DNA of 64,000 nucleotides from Stramonita haemastoma (GCA_030674155.1 CM060320.1:11529317-11593316), one strand, 5' to 3'; counted from the stretch's first letter, positions 32,214 through 46,469 are shown. Notes: generated from the sequence alone by a model not told the origin. A program made the numbers and translations.

Positions 32214-33110
32214 TTGAAGAAGTAGTCTCACACAAAGTACTAGGTGCAGTGATTGACAACGACTTGTCTTGGTCAGATCACATAGCCACATTAGGAAAAC
32301 GAATCTCAGTAAGATTATATCAACTTAGAAAAATCAAGAATTTCCTAAACCTACAGTCACGAAAACTATTCTTTCACGCCCATATTCTATCTCTTATAAA
32401 TTATGTCTCTACCTTATGGGATAGTGCAAGTGAAACAAACCTAAAGCATATAAACCGCCTGCACAAAAGAGCTGTGAAACTTATCCGTTTGAATCCTAAT
32501 ACGCTAACCACCACCAACTACAAAGAACTAGATATTCTTCCACTCAAAGACAGACTGCAGTTCAACAAATATATATGTATGTACAATATATTAAATGGGA
32601 AAGCCCCAAAGAAAATCGTGGAAAAATTTGCTGTCAATAAAAACAGGCCTACCCATAGACTGTTTCTTCCCAGGCCCCATAATAATCTCTATAAATCAAG
32701 CCTTGCATATTCAGGAAGAACATTGTGGAATAAATTGCCTCCCTTTCTAAAATCAGTTCCTTCAAAACAAATGTTTAAGAAACTTTTGAAGAAACATCTG
32801 ATGGACAAATTATAAGTCTGCCCTTATGTTCGACACATTTGGCTGCTTTGTTGTTATTCATACCAATGTTATTTTTGTATTTCCATTATTTTGTCTGTAT
32901 GACTTGAGTTTATGTTACTGTCTTCAGTGTTATCTTGTAAGATTCTGTTTGGATGAAAATCCTCATTTATTTTAGTTTTCAACCACGGTTGATATTTGTC
33001 TTTGATTGTTTTAGAAGTCAATTTTCTTGATTTTTTTGTGAGGGCAGGATGAAAAAAAGTTGTGTAAACTTAATCTTTTACCCTCAATAAAGATCATTTT
33101 GACTTGACTT

Positions 33111-33168
<58 letters not shown>

Positions 33169-33680
33169 AAGAGAAGGAAGCACTTAACTCTTAGTGCAAA
33201 AAATCATCTCCAGCTTATCGATACACCAGGCCTGTGAACACAGATACTGAACAGAGATATTGAACATAAATAAATCAAGTTAGAAATAATGTATGCCAAT
33301 ATCAACTCCATTCTCTCTTTCTCCCCCCCCCTCCCTCACCTGTCCCTTCTTCCCACATAAATATAGCAATCTCGCTCCCTATATTAATGTATGCTTAAAC
33401 GTAATACTCATATACACAAAAATTCATAATAAATGATAATCTTTACCTTCCATTTAAAAAAAAAAAACTTAAAAAAAAAGAAAACTTTTATACCGAGGAA
33501 AATGGATAAGCACTCTTTCATGGGTTAACATCCTTTTTTTCATCTGGCCCTTGCCCTGATGAGGAAATAGCAACAACACCACCACCCCTCCCCCCTGGAC
33601 CCCCTCCCCCCCCCAAAAAAAAAAAAAGCAAACCAAAATAACCACACAAAACAAAAGAAAAACAAAACCCCAATCACCAA
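29601..33680. repeat. array unit 3 (complete, carries a LINE)
   Basis: A to L are all present. GA/GACA-rich tract at 30231-30555, landmark I doubled at 31620-31690, and CA tract at about 32095-32212 interrupted by the LINE at 32211-33112, resuming at 33113-33163. Confidence 0.85.
32211..33112 (+). mobile_element. young 5'-truncated LINE inside a CA tract
   Basis: The frame is open from just after the CA tract to a TAA at 32813-32815, with no stop or frameshift over about 200 codons. It starts EEVVSHKVLGAVIDNDLSW, includes RLHKRAVKLIRLNPNT and SGRTLWNKLPPFLKSVPS, and ends KKHLMDKL. This is the region after the catalytic core of jockey/CR1-type reverse transcriptases (the 'LGV.ID..LSW..H' and 'LQKRA.R.I' signatures). 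The 3' UTR ends GAGGGCAGGATGAAAAAAAG, CAATAAAGATCATTTTGACT and a TTGACTTGAC repeat. The upstream RT core and ORF1 are missing, so it is immobile, but it is much less decayed than the L2 copy at 21-22.8 kb. Confidence 0.9.
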
Positions 33681-34324
33681 CAATAAAAGTTCAACTTATA
33701 ATTTTAAAAAAAGATATAGGTGTACATTCAACAAACACATAATCCCCACTGGATAAATTGATAATAATTCAAACAAAAGAGATACACATGTATTCTACAA
33801 ACACATAATCCACAACTGACCTGAACATTAATGTCAAGACAGATACACTGATTATAATCAAGTAAATAAAATAGATTAAAATTGGGAGGAGACAGCACAG
33901 AAGAAAGCAACCCAACCAAAAACAAACAAACATATATAAATAAACATTTTCACGAATCTTTCTTACTTTAAAGCAATATTAGGAAGAAAAAGGGAAAAAA
34001 ACCTAACAGCAAACAAATATTTAAAAAGTCAACACATTCAGATATCATACCCAAATTAGTCGTGCTCAAGGACAAGAATTTAAAAAGTCCAAAAAGGGTA
34101 ACATATATGATATATGTAAGAGGGGAAAAAACAAGCAAAGAGGGGAAAAACACCCCAAAACAACAACAAAAAATCCCAACCATACAAACACAGCCCGTCC
34201 TTATTTTAACAACAAGAATATAATTTCAATTCAACATAAGAACCAAAACATTTATACCTAATGATAAGTTTAGGATAATATAATATGTGAAAGTGGAAAA
34301 CAGAAAGGAAGGGAGAAAAGAGAG

Positions 34325-34414
<90 letters not shown>

Positions 34415-34415
34415 C

Positions 34416-34460
<45 letters not shown>

Positions 34461-37400
34461 GAGGGGGGTATTTTCAGGTTACATTATTATAAACCTTATC
34501 AAATCAACAACAAATCAGCAATTAAAAGTTATACAAACCACCTATCAATCAAACTCAATACATAAATATAAAAGTATAGTATACTAATGAGGAACATTAT
34601 GATGAAACGTCTAAACATAGTATTTTTCAAATTGTGTTCAAGAACATGAATTTAAAAGTAAAAAAAGATGTAACCTTTATGTGAGGGGGAGAAAACAAAG
34701 AAAGAGAGCAAAGAAACATGAAAAGTCAATGTCTATCAAAAGATATTCATATTAGGCAAAACACAACTTCAATATCAAACTACATCAAACAAGCCCAATA
34801 GAAATAAAAAAGATCAATATCAAAGTATTTACACAAACCCTTTCTCTGTTTACAACAATACTATGAAAGAAAACCAAAGAAAAATAAATACACAGAACAC
34901 AAAAAATCACTTCAGATTATTAAATGAAAGTGCTCCATAAAATCCAAACATAACACCTAATAAATTAATAATACCACCAAACCCCCTCAAAATCCAGTAC
35001 AATTCTGAATTTTAACCCTCCACCCCCCCGAAATCCCCCCCCCCCACAAACCCAACCACCACCAAACTTCACCCCCCCCCTCCCCTTTCCCTATCCCATC
35101 CAATACAATTCTGGAAAATAAATTAATGTAGCCTACATGTGATGAAGAGAACAACACTGTCCTTATTTTGACGGAAGATGGGAAGAAAAGGAGAGGAATG
35201 AATGAATAATCTTTATTTTTCAAGGGTAACAGAGTAAGTAAGCATTACATACTTTTTTTCATCCGGCCCTTAAAGAGAGGAGAGAGGAGAAGAGCGAGGG
35301 AGACAGAGACACAGAGAGACAACATGCCACAAACAAACCATACACACCAGCTGATGCACAGACAAAATACTGAACTCATCATCCCACACTGGCTGATGCA
35401 CAGACAAAATACTTAACTCATCATCCCACACTGGCTGATGCACAGACAAAATACTTAACTCATCATCCCACACTGTCTTCACCTGGCTCCCTACACCAGG
35501 CCTGTCAACACACAGAAAGGGACAGCCTGTTTTCACAATTGCACCTTTTCAGTTTCAGAAGACTTTTCTATTTTATACAGAAATAGTTTAAGCTAGTACT
35601 GGTAAAACCAAGCTTTCAACCCCCATTCTCACACATTTCTTCAACATTATGTTGAGTAGATGAAAAATTCAAATAAAAATAAAAGATAACAGGGTGCAAC
35701 TGTGTCAAAGTTGTGAAAATATTAGAAAAAAGAAAGACAAAGAAACAACAATGGGTCAGTGTATAATGGTAATACATGGCAACATTATGGCAAAACTGCT
35801 TCTGACAATGTATACATGATCAATGAAGAGAAGAACAAAGTGCGCATGACAGGAAACAAATCATACACACACACACAGGCACGCACATGCCGTCACACAC
35901 ACACACACACAAACAAAGAGTGAATGTCTATCAAAAGATATTCATATTAGGCAAAACACAACTTCAATATCAAACTACATCAAACAAGCCCAATAGAAAT
36001 AAAAAAGATCAATATCAAAGTATTTACACAAACCCTTTCTCTGTTTACAACAATACTATGAAAGAAAACCAAAGAAAAATAAATACACAGAACACAAAAA
36101 ATCACTACAGATTATTAAATGAAAGCGCTCCATAAAATCCAAACATAACACCTAATAAATTAATAATACCACCAAACTCCCTCAAAATCCAGTACAATTC
36201 TGAATTTTAACCCTCCACCCCCCCACCCCCCAAAAAAACACACACACCACAAACCCAACCACCACCAAACTTCACCCCCCTCCCCTTTCCCTATCCCATC
36301 CAATACAATTCTAGGAAATGTAGCCTACATGTGATGAAGAGAACAACACTGTCCTTATTTTGATGGAAGATGGGAAGAAAAGGAGAGGAGAGAAGAGAAG
36401 AGCGAGAGAGAGCGAGGGAGACAGACACAGAGAGACAACAAGCCACAAACCAACCATACACACCAGCTGATGCACAGACAAAATACTTAACTCATCATCC
36501 CACACTAGCTGATGCACAGACAAAATACTGAACTCATCATCCCACACTGTCTTCACCTGGCTCCCTACACCAGGCCTGTCAACACACAGAAAGGGACAGC
36601 CTGTTTTCACATTTGCACCTTTTCAGTTTCAGAAGACTTTTCTATTTTATACAGAAATAGTTTAAGCTAGTACTGGTAAAACCAAGCTTTCAACCCCCAT
36701 TCTCACACATTTCTTCAACATTATGTTGAGTAGATGAAAAATTCAAATAAAAATAAAAGACAACAGGGTGCAACTGTGTCAAAGTTGTGAAAATATTAGA
36801 AAAAAGAAACGACAAAGAAACAACAATGGGTCAGTGTATTCTGGTAATACAAGGCAACATTACTGCAAAACTGCTTCTGACAATGTATACATGATCAATG
36901 AAGAGAAGAACAAAGTGGGCGTGACAGGAAACAAATCACACACACACAGGCATGCGCATGCGATTGCACACACACACACACAAACAAAGAGAAGGAAGCA
37001 CTTAACTCTTAGTGCAAAAATTCATTTCCAGCTGATTGATACACGAGGCCTGTGAACACAGATACTGAACAGAGATATTGAACACACATAAATCAAGTTA
37101 AAAATAATGTATGCCAAATATCAACTCCATTCTCTTTCTCTCCCCCCCTCCCCCCCCCCTCCCTCACCTGTCCCCTCTTCCCACATAAATATAGCAATCT
37201 CGCTCCCTATATTAATGTATGCTTAAACGTAATACTCATGTACACCAAAATTCATAACAATTGAATAATCTTTACATTGCCTTTTTTAGAAAATACTTAA
37301 AAAAAACAAAAAAACTTTTATACCAAGGAAAATGGGATAAGCACTCTTTCATGGGTAACAGAGTAAGTATTCACATCCTTTTTTTCATCTGGCCCTTGCC

Positions 37401-37510
37401 CTGATGAGGAAATAGCAATAAAACCCCTCCCCTTTCCCCCCAAAAAAGCAAACCAAAATAACCACACAAAACAAAAGAAAAACAAAACCCCAATCACCAA
37501 CAATAAAAGT
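33681..37510. repeat. array unit 4 with an internal ~1.2-kb duplication
   Basis: A-C are followed by F (D and E lost). G to the CA tract occur twice (about 34720-35920 and 35925-36985), then K and L. At the junction near 35920, ACAAACAAAGAG, which normally precedes K, runs directly into TGAATGTCTATCAAAAGATA of G. Landmark I is tripled in the first half. A LINE tail lies at 35197-35275. Confidence 0.85.
35197..35275 (-). mobile_element. solo LINE 3' end with (ATTC)n tail, private to one array unit
   Basis: On the minus strand it reads AAGGGCCGGATGAAAAAAAG, TAATGCTTACTTACTCTGTT, AATAAAGATTATTCATTCAT. It is flanked by GAGAGGA-type sequence on both sides and is missing from the equivalent place in the other units (near 31545, 36390 and 39440). 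Confidence 0.75.
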
Positions 37511-40545
<3,035 letters not shown>

Positions 40546-41147
40546 AAAGTTCAACTTATAATTTAAAAAAAAGAGATAGGTGTATATTCATTAAACACAT
40601 AATCCCCACTGGATAAATTGATAATAATTCAAACAAAAGAGATAGACATGTATTCTACAAACACATAATCAACAACTGACCTGAACATTAATGTCAAGAC
40701 AGATACACTGAATATAATCAAGTAAACTAAATAGATTAAAATTGAGAGGAGACAGCAGAGAGGAAAGCAACCCAACCAAAAACAAACAAATATATAAAAA
40801 TAAACATTTTCACGAATCTTTCTTACTTTAAAGCAATATTAGGAAGAAAAAGGAAAAAAAAACTAAGAGCAAAAAAACATTTTAAAATATCGACACATTC
40901 AGATATCATGCCCAAACAAGTCGTGCTCAAGAACAAGAATTTAAAAAGTCCAAAAAGGGTAACATATATGTGAGAGGGGAAAAAACAAGTGAAGATGGAA
41001 AAAAAACCCAAAACAACACCCCCCCCCAGCCAAACAAACACAGCTCGTTCTTATTTTAACAACAAGAATACAATTTCAATTCAACATTAGAACCAAAACA
41101 TTTATACCTAATGATAAGTTTAGGATAATATAATATGTGAAAGTGAA
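40546..41147. repeat. array unit 6 (truncated after landmark C)
   Basis: A, B and the start of C (ATAATATGTGAAAGTG) are present. The array then stops at a CTGT tract. Beyond it, CTTTCTGTTTTCCACTTTCA (41219-41238) is the reverse complement of landmark C, suggesting an inverted junction. Confidence 0.8.
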
Positions 41148-41148
41148 A

Positions 41149-41208
<60 letters not shown>
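41148..41208. repeat. (CTGT)n microsatellite
   Basis: About 15 CTGT units between landmark C and its inverted copy. Confidence 0.9.
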
Positions 41209-41211
<3 letters not shown>

Positions 41212-41240
41212 CTCCCTTACTTTCTGTTTTCCACTTTCAG

Positions 41241-41311
41241 TCTTTGGGCTGTGGTGGGCAAGTTGAACCTGGCGGAGCCCATCCCTCTCCTGGTGGCAGG
41301 GTGCATGCTAG
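41241..41311 (+). CDS. possible coding exon of unknown family
   Basis: Acceptor TCTGTTTTCCACTTTCAG ends at 41240 and a GTATGC donor starts at 41312. The open frame reads SLWAVVGKLNLAEPIPLLVA then GCML, which looks protein-like but is not recognised. The acceptor coincides with an inverted copy of array landmark C, so the splice site could be accidental. No partner exon of matching phase was found. Confidence 0.3.
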
Positions 41312-41394
41312 GTATGCAGTGTCATCCACACACAAAGTACCTCCCATAAAGTAACATAATTAAAAAAAACTCATATACCCCCCCCCCCCACCCC

Positions 41395-41507
41395 TTACAG
41401 ACACACTACAATCCTTGTATGTGGAACTCTCTCTCTGTCCCATCCTCTCTCAGGCAAGCTTGAAACAAACTGATTTTAAAACTGACTTGCTCTGACAAAG
41501 CGGTGAG
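41395..41507 (+). mobile_element. possible L2 LINE C-terminal remnant
   Basis: One frame reads WNSLSVPSSLRQA and another FKTDLL to a stop, resembling the WxxLPxSLRQ...TFKSxL end of the LINE at 21185-22845. Short and frameshifted. Confidence 0.35.
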
Positions 41508-41630
41508 TGACTCTGCCTAACTCCCTCCCTTACAGTAACTACAGCAGAATGCACTGCACTGAAGTGTTTCTGAATGGAGGAGCTGATTTATTCCAAAAGT
41601 GCACACTGCTGATGAGATTTCTACCTGATC
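41508..41630. other. short unique stretch, no gene seen
   Basis: Contains a plus-strand GTGAGTGA but no supported exon. Confidence 0.4.
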
Positions 41631-41892
41631 TTTGTCACTACTAGCATCAGTAAGAGAGGACACTACACTCACCTGAATTTATTTCTACGGCACTACTAAC
41701 ATCAGTGAGAGACAACACTCCACTCACCTGAATTTATTTCTACATCACTACTAACATCAGTGAGAGACAACACTCCACTCACCTGAATTTATTTTTACGG
41801 CACTACTAACATCAGTGAGAGACAACACTCCACTCACCTGCATTTATTTCTACGTCACTACTAACATCGGTGAGAGACAACACTCTACTCAC
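41631..41892 (-). repeat. ~60-bp minisatellite copying an exon end with its splice donor
   Basis: On the minus strand each of four to five units reads GTTAGTAGTG, then GAAATAAATTCAG directly followed by GTGAGTGGAGTG. The same exon-end/donor pair closes the candidate exon at 41893-41956. Confidence 0.85.
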
Positions 41893-41956
41893 CTGAATTT
41901 ATTTCTAAGTAATCTTTGTCACGACTAGCATCAGTAAGAGAGGACACTGCACTCCT
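41893..41956 (-). CDS. candidate internal coding exon of the minus-strand gene
   Basis: Minus strand: acceptor GCCTTTACCTTTCAG, then 64 bp, then CAG/GTGAGT, a perfect consensus donor. Open in one frame: RSAVSSLTDASRDKDYLEIN plus Ser, ending with one spare base. It starts in phase 0, which fits the exon at 45554-45628, and its end phase fits the terminal exon at 20913-21010. The peptide is polar and charged, and not recognised. Upstream of the acceptor the frame is also open in minus-strand sequence containing VELPQKMFFMPDSLLCC, so the true exon could begin farther upstream. Confidence 0.5.
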
Positions 41957-42115
41957 CTGAAAGGTAAAGGCCCTCCTCCATGCCTGGCCTGACTGACCAT
42001 CCCAGTGGCTGTGGTGTGGGGGCACCCTCCCTGTACAACACAGCAGTGAATCTGGCATGAAGAACATTTTCTGTGGCAGTTCAACCTGACCCACACCCAC
42101 TAGGCCCCTGACAAT

Positions 42116-42245
42116 TCCTGACAGGATTGCCTAGTAGTCAGAACATTGCGCTTGCAATTTGATGACCCAGGTTCGATTCCCATTCGAGGGGATTTTTCCC
42201 TTGGAGTTAACATCGGTGCTGACTCCACTCTCCCACACTGCTTTG
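42116..42245 (+). mobile_element. SINE type 1, tRNA head and linker only
   Basis: A-box region TTGCCTAGTAGTCAGAAC, B box GGTTCGATTCC, then GGAGTTAACATCGGTGCTGA. It stops before the central domain. Confidence 0.8.
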
Positions 42246-42316
42246 TGTGCGTGCGTGCATGCATGTGTGTGAAAACGAGTGTGAGTGTAAGTGTCAAATT
42301 CAAACTGTTATTTTTA

Positions 42317-42400
42317 GTCAAAGTCAAACTTTTATTTTCAGATTGTATGTTGAATAAGCAGTGCAATTGCTTTTTTTTCATCAAGCCATCCATCCAAGAA
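42317..42400 (-). mobile_element. solo 3' end of LINE with (TTTGAC)n tail
   Basis: On the minus strand, GATGGCTTGATGAAAAAAAA, GCAATTGCACTGCTTATTCA, AAAATAAAAGTTTGACTTTG. Same family as 7107-7190. Confidence 0.65.
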
Positions 42401-42503
42401 AATAAATTATATAAATGCATATATGAGAATGAAAACATGAAAAAAAAATCAGTCGTACAAATAACAAAAAAAATATTTAAAATACACACACCAAAGGAGG
42501 AAA

Positions 42504-42505
<2 letters not shown>

Positions 42506-42567
<62 letters not shown>
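42506..42567. repeat. (CA)n microsatellite
   Basis: Two CA runs separated by a single AC phase shift. Confidence 0.95.
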
Positions 42568-42571
<4 letters not shown>

Positions 42572-42759
42572 ACTGATGTACAGTTTCCTTTAAAATCATT
42601 GAAGACACACACATACATACCTATACCAATTTCCCTCCTCCAATAGAAGTATAGTGCATACAAAAGAAAAGCGTGTGTGTGGGTGTGCGTGCGTGTGTGT
42701 GTATGTGTGTGCGTGCATGCGTGCATGCATGTGTGAATGAGTGCAGACGTGCTGAATTT

Positions 42760-43035
42760 TCTTTAAAAAATTGCACAGGTAAAGGTAAGGTAAAGGCGTC
42801 CCATAACCTGTGTGGTTGTAGGGGAGCGAGGCATCAGAGACCTCAGCCTCTCTAGGGGCCAGCATGTTGAGGGCGGCGTCCATCTCCTCTCCCTCGCTGC
42901 TTTACCTTCCCTGACCCTAAAGAGGGCAGGTACCCATTTACAACTGGGTGAACTGGGGGAACTGAACTGTAGCCAAGGTGTGCAAACGGTCACCCATCCA
43001 ATTGCCAACCATGCTCGATGCTGCTTAACCTTGAC
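42760..43035. repeat. possible interspersed repeat of unknown class
   Basis: GC-rich island (AGGTAAAGGCGTCCCATAAC to ACCATGCTCGATGCTGCTTA) in AT-rich surroundings. It contains GGTACCCATTTACAACTGGG, a word I associate with common invertebrate SINE bodies. Only one copy is in this window, so the call is tentative. A frame across part of it is open but not convincing. Confidence 0.3.
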
Positions 43036-43510
43036 AACAGAACAAATATTCATTGCTGTTGTTAATGGTATCATTATTCTTATCATAAGTATCATCATAA
43101 TTTTAAGAGTTCAGCAACATAACAATTATCCACTGATGTTATTAATGATATCCTTATAATTATCATATTTCCATTAATTGCACAATATAACAATTACTCA
43201 ATGTTGTTGATGCTATCATCATTATTATAATATCATCATTTTTTGTCATCGTCATTATTAATATCATATTTCCAAAAATAACACTATATAACAATTACTT
43301 TGTCGTTGTTAATGTTATAATAATTACTATCATGAATCTAACAATTGTGCATAAGATATATTAATATCATTTTCATTAACAAAAGTCATGTTTTGGGGGT
43401 ATTTTTTAGTTGTTTTTTTCCTTTTAGTTTAAGCTGAGCTTATCCTGCTAAAAACAGCTTCAATGCTTTCAAATTCAAATATTTTTTTATTATCTCACAA
43501 ACAGAGTAAT
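43036..43510. other. AT-rich low-complexity DNA, no gene seen
   Basis: Rich in ATCATTATTA-type words without a fixed unit. Confidence 0.6.
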
Positions 43511-43569
43511 TAATATGGGTTACAAACCCTACATAAAAAAACTAAATAGGAAAACATGTCATGGCACAA

Positions 43570-43652
<83 letters not shown>

Positions 43653-43674
43653 GACACAAACAAACACACACACA

Positions 43675-43739
<65 letters not shown>

Positions 43740-43813
43740 TAATATGGGTTACAAACCCTACATAAAAAAGTAAAGAGGAAAACATGTCATGGCACAGACA
43801 CACACACTCACAC

Positions 43814-43847
<34 letters not shown>

Positions 43848-43946
43848 ACACACAATTAATATGGGTTACAAACCCTACATAAAAAAGTAAATAGCAAAAA
43901 CATGTCATGGCACAGACACACACACTCACACACACACACACACCCA

Positions 43947-43978
<32 letters not shown>

Positions 43979-44055
43979 ATTAATATGGGTTACAAACCCT
44001 ACATAAAAAAGTAAATAGGAAAACATGTCATGGCACAGACACACACACACACACA
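43511..44055. repeat. four-copy tandem repeat of a ~70-bp core plus CA tract
   Basis: TTAATATGGGTTACAAACCC, TACATAAAAAA..AAATAG, GAAAACATGTCATGGCACA precede a CA tract at about 43511, 43739, 43857 and 43980. CA tract length (about 50-170 bp) explains the changing period. Val-Cys and Thr-His frames are artefacts. Confidence 0.9.
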
Positions 44056-44080
44056 CAATAACACTCATACACACACATAC

Positions 44081-44113
44081 AGTTTGTCTTCATCTGTCTT
44101 TGGTACACCAGCC
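44081..44113 (-). other. degenerate exon-like copy
   Basis: Minus strand: GTTCAGTGTGTTTGTTACAG, then GGCTGGTGTACCAAAGACAG, then a GTATGT donor-like site running into GT repeats. Confidence 0.4.
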
Positions 44114-44466
44114 CTGTAACAAACACACTGAACATGCATGAACAAATTGATGATAGCAATGCATTTCTTCTTCCCTACACATTCAACACACATATATGAC
44201 ATGACACGACACGACATGGCACGGCACATTCACACAGACACACACACACAGAGGATTCATGCAAACACATACACACAAACGCATCACACTCACATGCACA
44301 ACACACAACAGGAACACACACACACAACAGGAACACACACACACACACCCACGCATACACGCACGCACTCACTCACTCACTCTCATACTCACACACACAT
44401 ACACATACACAGAGATACACACACTCACACTCACATGCACACACATGCACACACACACACACTCAC
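44114..44466. repeat. CA/TACA-rich low complexity
   Basis: Mixed ACAC, ACTC and ATAC repeats between two exon-like copies. No gene is seen. Confidence 0.8.
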
Positions 44467-44503
44467 GTGCAGTTTGTCTTCAGCTGTCTTCAGTACACCA
44501 GCC
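44467..44503 (-). other. exon-like copy with intact splice sites
   Basis: Minus strand: acceptor GTTCAGTGTGTATGTTACAG, 37 bp reading AGVLKTAEDKLH after one base, donor CAC/GTGAGT merging into a GT tract. Related to the exon at 45554-45628 (shared CAGCTGAAGA core and V-x-K-x-AED). Confidence 0.4.
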
Positions 44504-44574
44504 CTGTAACATACACACTGAACATGTGTTAACAAAATGTTGATAGCAATGCAATCCATCTCTCCTACACATCC

Positions 44575-44577
<3 letters not shown>

Positions 44578-44630
<53 letters not shown>

Positions 44631-44656
44631 ACACAACACACACACACGCACACATG

Positions 44657-44755
<99 letters not shown>
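44578..44755. repeat. (CA)n microsatellite, interrupted
   Basis: Two long CA runs separated by ACAACACAACAC and a few other substitutions. Confidence 0.95.
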
Positions 44756-44920
44756 GTCTCAGAATGTAGCCACCTTCATGTGGGTGAAAACTGTCACATC
44801 CACAACATCTGACTATTTGTCAACCTCTGAGTTCTAGCCCAGGAATGATAACAAAAAAATTTAAACTTCATTACACACATGATTCACACAAACCAACACA
44901 CACAGACACACAAACCCATG

Positions 44921-44956
44921 TGCAGTTTGTCTTCAGCTGTCTTTGGTACACCAGCC
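44921..44956 (-). other. exon-like copy, donor lost
   Basis: Minus strand: GTTCAGTGTGTGTGTTTCAG, GGCTGGTGTACCAAAGACAG, CTGAAGACAAACTGCAC, then ATGGGT where the 44467 copy has GTGAGT. Confidence 0.4.
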
Positions 44957-45101
44957 CTGAAACACACACACTGAACATGCATGAACAAAATGTTGATAAC
45001 AATGTATTCCATCTCCTCTACACATTCAACACACATGACATAACACCGCACACACATACAACACACACAACAACCCCTCCCCCTCCCCTCACACATACAC
45101 A

Positions 45102-45452
45102 GGCGGATGGGATAGCCTCAAGGTCAGAACATTGTGCTGGCAATTTGACAACCCGAGTTCGATTCCCGTTCAAGAGCATTTTTCCCCTGGAGTTAACATC
45201 AGTGCCGACTCCACTCTCCCCAAAAGTCCTTTGGATGAGACTATAAACTGAAGCCCCATGTGTGAACGCATGCAGAACATCTTGTGCACATGTTAAATCC
45301 TGTTCCACTTTTCGTAAGAGTAGGCCATTGTGTACCAGTCTGAGCAGATGACAGAACTGACAAAACTGCATACACACGGGGACTGGATGTAAAAAAGCAC
45401 ACGAGTGCTTATTCCTTTATCCTTGATATAAAAGGATAAATAATTAAATAAA
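45102..45452 (+). mobile_element. SINE type 1, full length
   Basis: tRNA-like head (GATAGCCTCAAGGTCAGAAC, lacking the usual TAGTGGT step; B box AGTTCGATTCC), linker (GGAGTTAACATCAGTGCCGA), centre, tail GGGGACTGGATGTAAAAAAG, and (AAAT)n end. Confidence 0.9.
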
Positions 45453-45553
45453 TAAACCACACACACACACACACACACACGTGATTCATACACACACACA
45501 CACACAAACACACATACACACACATACACACACACGTGTGTGTACATATACAC

Positions 45554-45628
45554 AAAACTGATCTGAGTTGGATGTGTCAGCTTGATGTTCCACTTAGCAT
45601 CTTCAGCTGCTTTGGTCACGACACAAAC
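45554..45628 (-). CDS. candidate internal coding exon of the minus-strand gene
   Basis: On the minus strand, the acceptor CTGTTTTTGTCACTCAG is followed by 25 open codons in phase 0, starting VCVVTKAAEDAKWNIKLTHP and ending TQISF. The assumed donor GTGTAT is weak, and the intron then runs into GT-rich repeats, so the 3' limit is uncertain. The phase fits the micro-exon upstream (45935-45949) and the exon at 41893-41956. The peptide suggests a compact beta-rich domain by composition only, and no family is recognised. Degenerate copies of its first half lie at 44.0-45.0 kb. Confidence 0.45.
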
Positions 45629-45749
45629 CTGAGTGACAAAAACAGACAATGGATTAATTAACAACACATAACAATGCCTTCACTACTCCCCTACCCTTCA
45701 CCCCATTCTCTCCTCATCCCCCACCCCCACCCCACCGTCTGTGGGTGTG

Positions 45750-45753
45750 CATG

Positions 45754-45822
<69 letters not shown>
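45750..45822. repeat. (GT)n microsatellite
   Basis: Pure GT tract on +. Confidence 0.95.
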
Positions 45823-45934
45823 ATCTTCACATCTGCATCGTGACCCTTCCCCCCCCCCTCTCCTGCATTCAGTGCACATAAGAGAACCCACAACAACAGA
45901 GTTGTCCCAGGAAAAAATCTGTAGATGAACTTAC

Positions 45935-45949
45935 CTCAGAAAAACTCCA
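45935..45949 (-). CDS. candidate 15-nt micro-exon or exon end of the minus-strand gene
   Basis: Minus strand: a long T-rich tract and GTGGGCAAG, then TGGAGTTTTTCTGAG (WSFSE), then a strong GTAAGTTC donor. The donor is convincing. The acceptor is not certain, and the exon may extend farther upstream, as the frame stays open through FHCPVGKWSFSE. It joins the next exon in phase 0. Confidence 0.35.
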
Positions 45950-46029
45950 CTTGCCCACAGGACAATGAAAAAAACCAAAAAAAACAGGTGGAGCTGCTGT
46001 AGTGACTGACCAGCCTTGGCCCTGGGATG

Positions 46030-46180
46030 AGCAGCCACACTTCAGGCCACAGAGGAATCCACACTTCAGGCCACAGAGAAATCCACACTTCAGGCCACAG
46101 AGAAATCCACACTTCAGGCCACAAGAAATCCACACTTCAGGCCACAGAGAAATCCACACTTCAGGCCACAGAGAAATGGA
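46030..46180. repeat. 24-25-bp minisatellite, about 7 copies
   Basis: Unit AATCCACACTTCAGGCCACA plus GAGA. Mostly 24 bp, which keeps one minus-strand frame open as repeated SLWPEVWI. One shorter unit breaks that frame. It lies just upstream of the micro-exon in the minus-strand gene. Confidence 0.9.
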
Positions 46181-46199
46181 TCCGCTGCTGTCACTGAAA

Positions 46200-46469
46200 G
46201 CAGTTGGCAATGTACTACATGCCACACCACACCACGCCACACCACTGCACTGCACTGCACTGCACTACACCGCATGACACAACACTACACAATGACACTA
46301 CACACTGTTCCTACATAAATGATTTGATGAAAAAAAAGCAAAAGCTTTGCTTTGTCAATGTACCATCCTGAGATAAAAAGTTTAGTTGACTTAAGTAAAC
46401 TATACTTCTCTACACTTCACTTCACTACACTACATTACCCTATGCTGTGCTGCACTGTACTGCACTTAA
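46200..46469. other. short CACTG/CACCA-rich and unique DNA, no gene seen
   Basis: CACCACACCACGCCACACCA and TGCACTGCACTGCACTGCAC runs, then a unique stretch. Confidence 0.5.
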
